A DNA stretch of 64,000 bases from DATHKG01 sp035489435. GTDB taxonomy: Bacteria > Bacteroidota > Bacteroidia > Chitinophagales > Chitinophagaceae. Positions 37,201 to 44,256 of the stretch are shown here, in pieces. Where the stretch lies: NCBI GenBank assembly GCA_035489435.1, contig DATHKG010000181.1. One strand, 5' to 3'. The first letter of the stretch is position 1. Each line of letters starts with the position of its first letter. Made by a program: the position numbers and the translations under genes. The notes beneath the pieces are model-generated. The model saw only the letters and a list, made by a program, of their open reading frames with translations. It had not been told where the DNA came from and did no database searches.

Positions 37201-37376
37201 CCCTGTGCATCAGTAAGAACATTTTGCTGGCTGTTCTTAACCTTTACAGTTACACCCACCAACAACTCACCTGCGGCGGAACGTACCGTTCCGGTTAACG
37301 TTTTTGTTTGTGCCACAAGAACGTTGGTAAATAGCAATAATAAGATTGGAATAAAAAATCTAATTGTTTTAAACAT
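34203..37376 (-). CDS. SusC/RagA-type TonB-linked outer-membrane transporter
   Basis: 1057 residues from the ATG at 37376 (MFKTIRFFIPILLLLFTNVLVAQ signal peptide). A longer frame from 37478 only adds 34 residues with no function. Domains: carboxypeptidase-like plug prefix (TLTGTVRSAAGELLVGVTVKV), plug with the TonB-box region LDEVVVTALGI, then GVRITNSQGDMGSSRIVIRG and the barrel; it ends in NLRF as expected. Imports large ligands in partnership with the SusD gene downstream. Upstream, in the same direction, lie a SAM-I riboswitch, its terminator and a cysteine-run leader ORF, so expression should follow methionine/SAM and perhaps cysteine supply. Confidence 0.92.
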   Translation of the reverse strand: MFKTIRFFIPILLLLFTNVLVAQTKTLTGTVRSAAGELLVGVTVKVKNSQQNVLTDAQGLFTITVSSNDQLVFSYIGFQTSEIKTENINAPLQIVLQPGDNALDEVVVTALGISRQKKSLGYAVQELKTEDIAEVKTPNLVNALAGKVAGVRITNSQGDMGSSRIVIRGETSISGNNQPLFIINGIPVDNSQLNSGGARDYANTISDINPDDIESISVLKGPNAAALYGSRAAAGVILIKTKTGKTKKGLGITVNSNVVFESLLTLPEYQNSYGQGSEGKFSYVDGKGAGINDGVDESWGPRLDGRLIPQFYSKGEPVPFVAHPDNVRDFFRTGYVATNGISIADATEKVDYRVSFNNLKQEGVIPNSGQGKNSFALNTTLRVTPKLAVTVDANYSRLASDNLPGTGGTRATSTMLQYTWFGRQVDINRLKPYRDENGVPFNWNNSYYSNPYFIAYENTVEQRRNRLIGSVALNYKIIEGLSFNFRSGTDYYNDRRKIKVAYGTNGAPFGSYSESAFTVNETNTEGTFNYDKRINKDFTVEALAGGNIRSRYIEQNDQSAPRLAVAGLYSLTNSRDPLISSNNYSKLKSYSVFGSAQLGFRNYLFLNVTGRNDWTSTLPAANRSYFYPSFNGSVVLTEALQIQSNVLNYAKIRGGWSKVGKDADPYRLLNTYVFGAPYGAYPQLNASTAYLNPDLKPETTNSTELGAEAVLWNKRVKVDLSFYNTNSYDQILSVDVSPATGYRSKLLNAGEINNKGFEVQLGITPVKSQFTWDIDLNYALNRSKVIELDQEGLLQNYVIATNSAQVIAAVGQPYGTLFGNAFLRDDANNIIVNATGTPKIDPTKRVLGKYTPDWIGGISNTFSFKGFSLGVLIDGSFGGSIYNGTFATGTYTGVLASTLPGRGAENGGLFYYYPGNNKANGTVKLEQGSSAPAGETVYDDGIIFNGVTEDGKANSKILPAQQYYKSFRTIDEANIFDASYVKLREVKLSYNLPVKWIRSIGLVGASVSLVGRNLYIIHRNVDDIDPEVAFNTGNGQGLESLSNPTTRSYGFNINLRF

Positions 37377-37518
37377 AGTAAACCTGGTTAATAGTTTGAT
37401 TGTCCGATACCGGCATAGCTGTGCCAAATGGCTTCCTGCATGGTAATAACTTACCCGCGGTACCAAACCAATTTTCAAAAATTCAATAAACGAGATTTGA
37501 ATAAATTACATCATCACT

Positions 37519-37626
37519 TTAGTGTCGCGATAAACAGCAACAACAACGCATTGAGCTGCGTTTAAGCGATTTAATGTACACAGGTAATTTACTGGAGCAC
37601 TGTTGATAGGCATTAAAAGTTGTCAT
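37519..37626 (-). CDS. short leader ORF with a Cys-Cys-Cys-Cys run
   Basis: On the reverse strand an ORF of 35 codons runs from ATG 37626 to TAA 37519-37521; its last ten residues read MRCCCCLSRH, and an inner ATG at 37551 would give just that decapeptide. Codons for the run are TGT TGT TGC TGT. The upper ATG has the A-rich upstream stretch (GTAAAAAAACAACG) common to Bacteroidota starts. It lies between the SAM riboswitch terminator and SusC, 143 bases before the SusC start. Cysteine-run leader peptides are known in actinobacteria as cysteine-responsive attenuators; here a similar role is inferred. Confidence 0.5.
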   Translation of the reverse strand: MTTFNAYQQCSSKLPVYIKSLKRSSMRCCCCLSRH

Positions 37627-37710
37627 CGTTGTTTTTTTACACTGTTTGAGTCACAGGCCTGGCAAATCGTTGATTCTTTTTCCTTATCAATGTACAGGGA
37701 GCATTTAAAA

Positions 37711-37742
37711 ACGAAAAGCACCCCGTTAATCAGGAGTGCTTT
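37711..37742 (-). terminator. riboswitch terminator
   Basis: On the reverse strand AAAGCACTCC (37742-37733) pairs with GGGGTGCTTT (37724-37715) around an 8-base loop, followed by TCGTTTTT. It lies 33 bases after the SAM aptamer and is the likely expression platform. Confidence 0.85.
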
Positions 37743-37774
37743 GTTATGTTGACATATTTAATGCAAAACTTCTG

Positions 37775-37876
37775 ACTTAACTATCCCGTACGTAGGGGAT
37801 GGAATTAGCACCATTTCCAATCATGGACGGTTGCTAAGGCGTCGCAGGGCCATTCCCTCAGCCTTTCTTGATAAGT
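37775..37876 (-). promoter_or_regulatory. SAM-I (S-box) riboswitch aptamer
   Basis: The reverse strand contains the conserved blocks of the SAM-I aptamer in order: ATCAAGAAAGG, GAGGGAATGGCCC (GAGGGA at 37859-37854), GCAACC (37834-37829) and GGTGCTAATTCC (37812-37801), then a P4 hairpin with ATCCC/GGGAT. P1 is formed by ACTTA (37876-37872) with TAAGT (37779-37775). A terminator follows, so high SAM should stop transcription. The next reverse-strand genes are a leader ORF and SusC-SusD-TlpA, which makes it a control of a TonB-dependent uptake system. Confidence 0.93.
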
Positions 37877-37892
37877 GTTGTAAGAACTAGCG

Positions 37893-37900
37893 CAAAGATA
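37893..37900 (-). promoter_or_regulatory. -7 element upstream of the riboswitch
   Basis: TATCTTTG on the reverse strand fits the TAnnTTTG consensus and is placed so that transcription would start a few bases before the P1 helix of the riboswitch. The -33 part is weak. Confidence 0.5.
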
Positions 37901-38203
37901 ATACAGAAATCTTATCAGTCTATAAAAAGCATAGGGTTTATCAAAAATAAATTTTCAAGAAAAGTTTACAGTTATTCTTTCCGCGAATTTTGTGATTGAT
38001 ATTGTTCAATTACTGACTGTTGAAAAATTACTGACTATTGAAATGCAGTTAATTACCGAGATCTTTTTTCGCAACCAGCGCTACAAGCATACCTAAAACA
38101 ACCGCACATGGAACAAAAAATCATATAACATTTAAACGCTGCGACGTTTTGTAAGTCTATATTACGACGATGACCCCTAAAATATCTGTCCATAAACCAA
38201 AAC
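37901..38203. other. AT-rich intergenic part upstream of riboswitch and esterase
   Basis: About 300 bases between the riboswitch promoter and the esterase start. It has a doubled segment ATTACTGACTGTTGAAA / ATTACTGACTATTGAAA near 38005-38042 and nothing else that I can assign. Confidence 0.4.
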
Positions 38204-39136
38204 ATGAATAAAATTCGAATTATATACCATATATTTATGGTTATCAGCGTCTTATGTATCAGGTGTGGCAAAGACTCACCGGCGCCTCAAAAGATTTTTC
38301 GTTTTACGGGAACCATAAGCGTTGACGGCCTGGAAAGGACCTACCTGTTAAACCTGCCGCCATCTTATTATGAATCAAACGAGCTTTCGCTGGTGATTGC
38401 TTTGCATGGTGGTGGAGGAAACGCTGAACAATTTGAAAGCTCAACAGGTCTCACCGATAAAGCTAATGCCTCTGATTTTATTGTTGTTTATCCAAACGGC
38501 GTAAAGAGCACGGGTATTTTGAAAGCACAAACCTGGAATGGTGGAAGCTGTTGCGATTATGCTGTCGAAAAAAATATCGATGATGTTAAATTCATCAGTC
38601 AACTCATCGATCTTCTTGTAAGGAATTATAAAATCAATCCAAAAAAAGTTTACGCTACCGGGCATTCAAATGGTGGTCTCATGGCTTACCGACTGGCTTG
38701 CGAACTTGCGTGGAAGATTGCAGCTATTGCACCAAACGCTTGCAGTATGTCGGTTACAAAACCCTGCGATTCATCCAGACCGGTCCCCGTTCTTCATATG
38801 CATTCGGTTAATGACAAGAATGTTCCTTATAAGGGTGGATACGGCGATGGTGTTTCGAAAGCCTATTTTGCTCCGGTTGATTCAGTATTGAATGTGTGGT
38901 CGGCCATAAATGCCTGCGGAACCAAGGCACAAAAAGTTGCGGATAATCCTGGTTACACATTTTTCAAATGGTCCGATTGCCTGAACCAGGTTAATATCAA
39001 TTATTATCTTACCAAAGATGGCGCACATGCATGGCCGGGAGGAGAGCCGGGAAGTGCATTAGGAGATTCGCCTTCAAAAGTTATAAAAGCCAACGACCTG
39101 CTATGGGATTTTTTTCAACAATTTCAGTTACCTTAA
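38204..39136 (+). CDS. secreted PHB-depolymerase/feruloyl-esterase-like (CE1/LpqC) hydrolase
   Basis: 310 residues. N-terminal membrane-targeting segment ending in IRCGKDSPAP, perhaps a lipoprotein. The domain begins RTYLLNLPPSYYESNELSLVIALHGGGGNAEQFE and has VYPNGV, the nucleophile loop ATGHSNGGLMAYRLACEL, and HAWPGG with the catalytic His near the end (YYLTKDGAHAWPGGEPG). This family cleaves esters such as poly-hydroxybutyrate or feruloyl sugars. Monocistronic, divergent from the riboswitch region; a short DUF3592 gene follows in the same direction 49 bases later. Confidence 0.85.
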   Translation: MNKIRIIYHIFMVISVLCIRCGKDSPAPQKIFRFTGTISVDGLERTYLLNLPPSYYESNELSLVIALHGGGGNAEQFESSTGLTDKANASDFIVVYPNGVKSTGILKAQTWNGGSCCDYAVEKNIDDVKFISQLIDLLVRNYKINPKKVYATGHSNGGLMAYRLACELAWKIAAIAPNACSMSVTKPCDSSRPVPVLHMHSVNDKNVPYKGGYGDGVSKAYFAPVDSVLNVWSAINACGTKAQKVADNPGYTFFKWSDCLNQVNINYYLTKDGAHAWPGGEPGSALGDSPSKVIKANDLLWDFFQQFQLP

Positions 39137-39185
39137 TAGTACTGAAATAGTGCTGACTTTACTTGCAACCTGAATTTGTAATTCA

Positions 39186-39629
39186 ATGATAATACGACGC
39201 TCAGTATTTGTTTTGACAATAGCAAGCCTCATTGCTGTGCCACTGTTGATCAATAAACTGATCTGGATCTCAAAAACGAAAACAACAACCGGGGTAATGT
39301 CATTCGAGGGAATGGGTAATGCCGGTGACATGCTTCGTTCTACCTATTCGGTATTTTATTTTGAACATGATGCAGACACGACCTGGTTTAACAGCAGTGC
39401 AAATATCAGTTATAAACCAGGCGACCTGGCACCAGTACGTTACAACACTGCAAATCCCGCTGATGCCCGATTAAATACATTTCTTTCTATCTGGCTTGGC
39501 ACCCTGCTTGCCGGTGGTATACCTTTGTTGGTATTACTGGTCATTTTCCTCAATCGCCATATCGTTCCACATAATAATGATATCAGGCTTTCAAAAAAGA
39601 AGCCATTCATATTCCTGCACAGTGCATAG
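39186..39629 (+). CDS. small membrane protein, DUF3592-like
   Basis: 147 residues with two hydrophobic helices: VFVLTIASLIAVPLLI at about 7-22 and WLGTLLAGGIPLLVLLVIFL near 103-122, and between them a beta-rich extracytoplasmic domain (TTTGVMSFEGMG ... YKPGDLAPVRYNTANPADARLN). The NPxxAR segment followed by the second helix is typical of DUF3592. Function unknown. Confidence 0.65.
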   Translation: MIIRRSVFVLTIASLIAVPLLINKLIWISKTKTTTGVMSFEGMGNAGDMLRSTYSVFYFEHDADTTWFNSSANISYKPGDLAPVRYNTANPADARLNTFLSIWLGTLLAGGIPLLVLLVIFLNRHIVPHNNDIRLSKKKPFIFLHSA

Positions 39630-39717
39630 CAATAGTGGGCTAGCTCACTACAAGAAATCAAGTCCCTAAAATTGTTTAATTTTGTCTGTGCCAGTATTTT
39701 ATTCACAAATCATTCAT

Positions 39718-39795
39718 AAGTCCTATGAATTCGTTTCATAATTCATAACTCATAATTCATAATTTTCTTCCTCATCACTCATCACTCATATTAAA
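39718..39795. repeat. GAGTTATGA-family repeat upstream of the molybdoenzyme gene
   Basis: The bases ATAATTCATAACTCATAATTCATAA and TCATCACTCATCACTCAT (given here as two parts of one tract) are the reverse complement of the units in the hairpins at 27.7 and 30.6 kb. The tract ends directly before the start codon at 39796. Confidence 0.75.
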
Positions 39796-40494
39796 ATGGT
39801 CATGGGAGACTCCGAAAAACTACATCGAATTGTCGAAGCCAGAATGAAATTAAAGGCCCGCTTCGAAGATAAAATCAGGGACACACCTTCTGTTTCTGAT
39901 TCAAAGCCTCTCGGTTCAGGTAAACCAAACAGGCACGGGATGCCAGAGCTTCCTGTTGGCCAGACTGTAACAAAAAAATGGCCGGTCCTCGATCTTGGTA
40001 CACAACCTGAAATTTCAAATACAGAGTGGCGGCTTACATTGAACGGTGCAGTTGATCATCCTGTTGTGTTAAACTGGGAGGACTTTATGGCCTTACCACA
40101 AACAGAAGATGTCTCCGATTTTCATTGTGTAACCACCTGGTCAAAACTGAATATGAGCTGGAAAGGTGTCCGACTGCTGGATCTGGCAGCATTGGTACAG
40201 GTGAAAGATACGGCCACTCATATCTTATGTTATGGTTATGATGAATACACGACTAACATATCATTGGAAGAAGCGCTTAAACCTGATGTACTGCTGGTGC
40301 ATATTGCAGAAAATAATCCTTTACCAAAGGAACATGGCGGGCCGGTAAGAATGATTACCCCGCAGCTTTATGCCTGGAAAGGCTCGAAATGGATAAACCG
40401 GATTGAATTTCTTACACATAACAGATTAGGTTTCTGGGAAAGAAATGGATATTCGAATACTGCATACCCGTGGCGCAATGACCGGTATATGTAG
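39796..40494 (+). CDS. sulfite-oxidase-like molybdopterin oxidoreductase (YuiH type)
   Basis: 232 residues without signal peptide. Family marks: FHCVTTWSKLNMSWKGV with the molybdenum-binding Cys in HCVTTWS, then DEYTTNISLEEALKPDVLLVHIAENNPLPKEHGGPVRM (in parts) and KWINRIEFL. The C-terminal FWERNGYSNTAYPWRNDRY is specific for this cytosolic subfamily, distinct from the periplasmic MsrP/YedY. Reaction in vivo unknown; the Mo-bis/mono pterin cofactor links it to the nitrate reductase at the end of the window. A start two codons downstream (ATG at 39802) is equally possible. Confidence 0.88.
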   Translation: MVMGDSEKLHRIVEARMKLKARFEDKIRDTPSVSDSKPLGSGKPNRHGMPELPVGQTVTKKWPVLDLGTQPEISNTEWRLTLNGAVDHPVVLNWEDFMALPQTEDVSDFHCVTTWSKLNMSWKGVRLLDLAALVQVKDTATHILCYGYDEYTTNISLEEALKPDVLLVHIAENNPLPKEHGGPVRMITPQLYAWKGSKWINRIEFLTHNRLGFWERNGYSNTAYPWRNDRYM

Positions 40495-40503
40495 TTTATT
40501 AAA

Positions 40504-41844
40504 TCATTTCTTTTCGAGCATTCGTATACAATTACTCAATGACCGGAAATTATGATAAGTCGCCTTCCAGATATGTGATTTGGCCGAGGTTTTTCTGGCG
40601 GGATCATGATCTATCCCTTCTTCATACCAATCACCATGTACATGATCGATAAGATTCAACTGAACATAATTCCATAATTCCAGGAATTTGTCTGCATAGT
40701 TCAGTTTATCGGAAGGATACAATTGCGAAAATATCATGAGGGTATTTAATCCTTCGGCCTGGGCCCACCAGTTTTTACTTTGTTTGATGATGCTGATGGT
40801 ATCACTGTTTCTAAAATAATATCCCTGGTCATAAAAACCTGCCAGTGCGTGATCCCAGCCATTGCGCAATGAGTGATCAACCATCTTTTTTCCAATAGCG
40901 AGTGTTTTTTTATCATCGTGATTACCGAGGATCTCCGTGGCTTCCATCATCAGGTAGGCAGTTTCAACATCGTGTCCGAATGAAACATGATCCAGGGATC
41001 GTCGCTGAAGTATTATATCCCGGGTTGAATCTTTATTCGAAACAGGTTTCCATTCGGGTGTAAAAAATAACTGCAGATATCCTTTGGGATGAACCATCGT
41101 ATCCCTAATCAATAAGAGCATTTCCTGTAACCTTGTTTTCAAAAGCGGATCGGGCCAAACAGCATACAACTCAGTAAAGGCCTCCAGTATATGAATGGAA
41201 CTGTTCTGATCCTTGTAACCAAGATCAGATGCAAGCGGTGTGCCCGAATCGCGGCGAATAGGTTTCCCCGATCTTTCCAGGTGTTGATAGTAGCCTTTGT
41301 ATACAGGGTCAAGACTATTTTTCTCGAGCCAGCCGAAAGCTTTTTTTGCGAGTTCCAGTACCTGGGGGTCACGGGAGGTTTTATAATATGCTGCGAGCGC
41401 GTATAAACCGAAGGCATTCCCGTATGCCTCCTTCCGTTCGGATATCATATCACCCTTCCTGTTTACAAGTGTATAAAATCCGCCATATTGTTTGTCCCAC
41501 ATCTTGTCTCTGAGAAAAAAATAACCATGTCGCGCCATTGCCAGGTAACTGGTGTCTTTGTAAAATAGTGTTGCCTTTGAAGTAGTCCAGACATGCCTGG
41601 CCTGCGTAACAATCATCTTGTCCTGTTTGCCTGCAGGTTTAAATTCAAATGAAAAGTCGGTCAGGTATCCTCCATATAAGGTGTCGATGTTTTTAGGATA
41701 ATAAACATCCAGCAATTCTTTTTTTGCTGAGAATTTCATCTGAGACAGCACTGAATCAAAAGATTGTCTTGTTTGAGAAAAACAAATGGAACAGGAACAA
41801 ACCGAGCAATAAAATATTGAAATAAGAATAACAATTCTTTTCAT
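40504..41844 (-). CDS. secreted N-acylglucosamine 2-epimerase (AGE) family protein
   Basis: 446 residues, signal peptide at 1-23 (ISIFYCSVCSCSICFSQ). The AGE (alpha/alpha)6 barrel is seen in TQARHVWTTSKATLFY, GGFYTLVNRKGD, RKEAYGNAFGLYALAAYYK, QNSSIHILEAFTELY, FGHDVETAYLMME and HGDWYEEGIDHDPARKTSAKSHIWKATYHNFR, with the catalytic histidines typical of cellobiose/mannose 2-epimerases. Its signal peptide is unusual because most AGE epimerases are cytosolic. Located at the 3' end of the sugar-acid locus; it probably acts on an oligosaccharide in the periplasm before it is oxidised or dehydrated. Confidence 0.85.
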   Translation of the reverse strand: MKRIVILISIFYCSVCSCSICFSQTRQSFDSVLSQMKFSAKKELLDVYYPKNIDTLYGGYLTDFSFEFKPAGKQDKMIVTQARHVWTTSKATLFYKDTSYLAMARHGYFFLRDKMWDKQYGGFYTLVNRKGDMISERKEAYGNAFGLYALAAYYKTSRDPQVLELAKKAFGWLEKNSLDPVYKGYYQHLERSGKPIRRDSGTPLASDLGYKDQNSSIHILEAFTELYAVWPDPLLKTRLQEMLLLIRDTMVHPKGYLQLFFTPEWKPVSNKDSTRDIILQRRSLDHVSFGHDVETAYLMMEATEILGNHDDKKTLAIGKKMVDHSLRNGWDHALAGFYDQGYYFRNSDTISIIKQSKNWWAQAEGLNTLMIFSQLYPSDKLNYADKFLELWNYVQLNLIDHVHGDWYEEGIDHDPARKTSAKSHIWKATYHNFRSLSNCIRMLEKK

Positions 41845-41925
41845 AAGGCTACCTTTATTTCATTCAAATATATCATTCAAATAATCATTCAGATATTCAT
41901 TAAATCTTCATCATTCAAAAAAGGG
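41845..41925. repeat. TTTGAATGA repeats copying the end of the dehydratase gene
   Basis: On the reverse strand the gene ends TTTTTTGAATGA. Beyond the stop, the same motif returns as TATCTGAATGA, TTATTTGAATGA and TATATTTGAATGA within 70 bases before the next start codon. Confidence 0.8.
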
Positions 41926-43191
41926 CGTGTCCTTGATGGCATATTTTCGCATACCTTCTTCGTTTATTTCCACACCGATACCTGGCTTTGTTGAAAGCGT
42001 TATAAAACTATCCTTCACCCATTCACCATCATAAGTAATTATCTCTTTGAACATAGGTTCTGTATGAAAATATGATTGCCATTCCAGTACCATAAAATTA
42101 GGAACTGAAGCACAAACATGCGCCGAGGCCATTGCGCCCAGGAATGAAGCTACCATATGTGGTGCAAAGGGAACATAATAAAGGTTGGCCAGGTTTGCAA
42201 TCCGCTGCCCCTCGCCCAACCCACCCGCCTTCTGCAGATCGGGCATTACTATATCTACGGCTCCGATTTCGAGCAGTGGACGGAACCCATGAGCGAGATA
42301 ATGATTTTCGCCGGCGCAAATAGGAGTACTGGTTGAATCAGTTATAAGCTTATATGCCTGCGGATTTTCAGCAGGTATGGGTTCTTCCAGCCACATCAGG
42401 TTAAGATGTTCCACTCGTTTTGCTATCTGTTGGCCGGTAACCGCATCATAACGTCCATGCATATCCGCACAAATGTCAATATTAGGTCCCACCGCTTCAC
42501 GGGCAGCTGTAAGCTGATCAACCATGCGTTGTAGTTCAGCCGGACTTGCTGTCCAGTTATATGCATCATATTTGTTGGGATCATTAGCCTGGTCCAGGTC
42601 AAACTTGATGGCATTAAAACCCATTTTTTTTGATTTTAATGCTGCCTCTGCAAAGTCCTTCGGAGTGGGCAGGTTTCTCTGGTACAGGGCAGTGTCGCAA
42701 TAAACACGGATCTTATCCCGAAACTTACCACCGAGTAACTGGTAAACAGGCAGGCCCAGCGATTTACCTGCCAGATCCCAGAGCGCTGTTTCAATGGCAG
42801 ACAATACAGCTATATACATACCCGACTGTGCGCCCTGGAAAAATCCTGATCTTCTTATGTCTTCAAAAAGCCGGTGAACGTTTAATGGACTTTTACCAAT
42901 TAGTCTTGCACCAAAATTTTTAACCAGGTGATAGGTACCGGGTATTGCGTCAACGCCTTCACCACAACCCCAGATATCCTGGTTTGTATAAATCTTTACA
43001 AATACCGATCCGCGGATATAACCACATTTTACACCCGTTATTTTCAGATCTGCCGGGGGCGAGGCGAATGGCGTTTTTTCAACAGCATCTTCGAGTCCTT
43101 TCCCAAAAAGTGCAAAAGGCGCTATGGATGCAAGCGCAGAAGCCATAGCGATTTTTGAAAGAAAAGATCTTCTGGATGGCGAATGCGACAT
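41911..43191 (-). CDS. Tat-exported mandelate racemase/muconate lactonizing enzyme family dehydratase
   Basis: 426 residues. N-terminal twin-arginine signal SPSRRSFLSKIAMASALASIAPFALF. Enolase superfamily N-cap (VFVKIYTNQDIWGCGEG) and barrel: Lys in NAIKFDLD, Asp243 and His245 in ICADMHGRYD, Glu269-270 in WLEEPIP, Glu295 in CAGENHY, His in PFAPHMVAS. The Asp-x-His arrangement is typical of galactonate/mannonate-type acid-sugar dehydratases. It would convert an aldonic acid to a 2-keto-3-deoxy acid. The Tat signal means a folded, metal-loaded enzyme works outside the cytosol. It is 53 bases after the first RraA gene. Confidence 0.9.
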   Translation of the reverse strand: MSHSPSRRSFLSKIAMASALASIAPFALFGKGLEDAVEKTPFASPPADLKITGVKCGYIRGSVFVKIYTNQDIWGCGEGVDAIPGTYHLVKNFGARLIGKSPLNVHRLFEDIRRSGFFQGAQSGMYIAVLSAIETALWDLAGKSLGLPVYQLLGGKFRDKIRVYCDTALYQRNLPTPKDFAEAALKSKKMGFNAIKFDLDQANDPNKYDAYNWTASPAELQRMVDQLTAAREAVGPNIDICADMHGRYDAVTGQQIAKRVEHLNLMWLEEPIPAENPQAYKLITDSTSTPICAGENHYLAHGFRPLLEIGAVDIVMPDLQKAGGLGEGQRIANLANLYYVPFAPHMVASFLGAMASAHVCASVPNFMVLEWQSYFHTEPMFKEIITYDGEWVKDSFITLSTKPGIGVEINEEGMRKYAIKDTPFFE

Positions 43192-43244
43192 AATAGCGGA
43201 TTTAAATTGTGAGCGGTATAATGTTCCAGGCTCTAAAGCTTTTT

Positions 43245-44183
43245 TTACCAGGTCCTGGCTTTCAGAAATTCCTGTACCTGTTCTTTTGGTACCGGCAATT
43301 CGTTGATATGATCATTCAGCCATTTTGAAAAATCTCTTTCAATTTCGTCTGTCCATCTGGAATCTATTTGCCCGGCTGTATATTTACCTTCTTTTAAACG
43401 GAGATGTCCGAACATATCTCTCAACCTTACGATCTCGGAGGTCTTTACAACTTTTTCCGCAAGATGTGGTGGAATAAAACTTACTATTCCCTGTTTACCT
43501 AAAACGATATCTCCTGGCATAACAGTGACGGTGCGGATACGTGTTGGCTGATTTATGCCGATGATCATGGTATTTAGATCGCCGGTTGGATTATGATATG
43601 AAGGATCATAACTGGTAAAATAAGAAGTAAATCCCCCTATTTCTTTCAGGCCTTCGATATCGCGGATGGCACCATCATATACAATACCGTTACCTGTTTT
43701 TGCATAGATAGCATTGCCAACGTTATCACCAATGGTAGGACCATTGCGATGAGCCCCGAACTGATCAGCAACATATACATCACCTTTAACGAGCAGATCG
43801 ACCGGCCAGCTGTTCTGACCACGTTTACCGGCCTTTTTACCCCTCGCATCGATCGCACTCCAAACATCTGGCCTGGCTGGCATAAATGTCGCCGTCACCG
43901 CCCGCCCCACGAGTACACTGTCTGGATTTATCTGTTGCCAGTTCTCAGCAACCTGGTATCCATATCCTTCATTTTTCATTACTGCCCATGCTTCTTCCTG
44001 GCTCACCTTGCGTATACGGTTTAGAATTGCATCGGGCACTTTTGGCCGCCCATCTGCAAATCGCTCCCCCTTCCATTCCGGGGTGAGGAAAATTAATTCT
44101 TCTTTTGAGATTTGCTGTGCTTGTATATGATCAACTACAAAAGTTGATACCAGGAGACAGGCAATTATTATTTTTTTATTCAT
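43245..44183 (-). CDS. exported RraA-family aldolase with N-terminal extension
   Basis: 312 residues, signal peptide ending HIQAQQ. The RraA/HMG-aldolase core carries the catalytic D-X20-R-D motif: Asp153 in TIGDN, then Arg174-Asp175 in GAIRDIEG, exactly 20 residues apart, so it should be an active class II pyruvate aldolase. In front is an extension of about 60 residues with LTPEWKGERFADGRPKVPD and EEAWAVMKNEGYGY, which is shared with the second RraA here. Such aldolases split 4-hydroxy-2-oxo acids into pyruvate and an aldehyde or oxo acid. The export signal is unusual for the family. Confidence 0.85.
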   Translation of the reverse strand: MNKKIIIACLLVSTFVVDHIQAQQISKEELIFLTPEWKGERFADGRPKVPDAILNRIRKVSQEEAWAVMKNEGYGYQVAENWQQINPDSVLVGRAVTATFMPARPDVWSAIDARGKKAGKRGQNSWPVDLLVKGDVYVADQFGAHRNGPTIGDNVGNAIYAKTGNGIVYDGAIRDIEGLKEIGGFTSYFTSYDPSYHNPTGDLNTMIIGINQPTRIRTVTVMPGDIVLGKQGIVSFIPPHLAEKVVKTSEIVRLRDMFGHLRLKEGKYTAGQIDSRWTDEIERDFSKWLNDHINELPVPKEQVQEFLKARTW

Positions 44184-44256
44184 ATAATTATGTTTTTGTC
44201 GCCGGTCACCAGTTTAGCCGGAAGCCGGATTGCCCCGGTTTATGCGATTCAAATCT

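Noticed and set aside
37377..37478. N-terminal extension of the first SusC protein
   Set aside because: The added 34 residues come before a complete signal peptide at the ATG 37376 and have no function.
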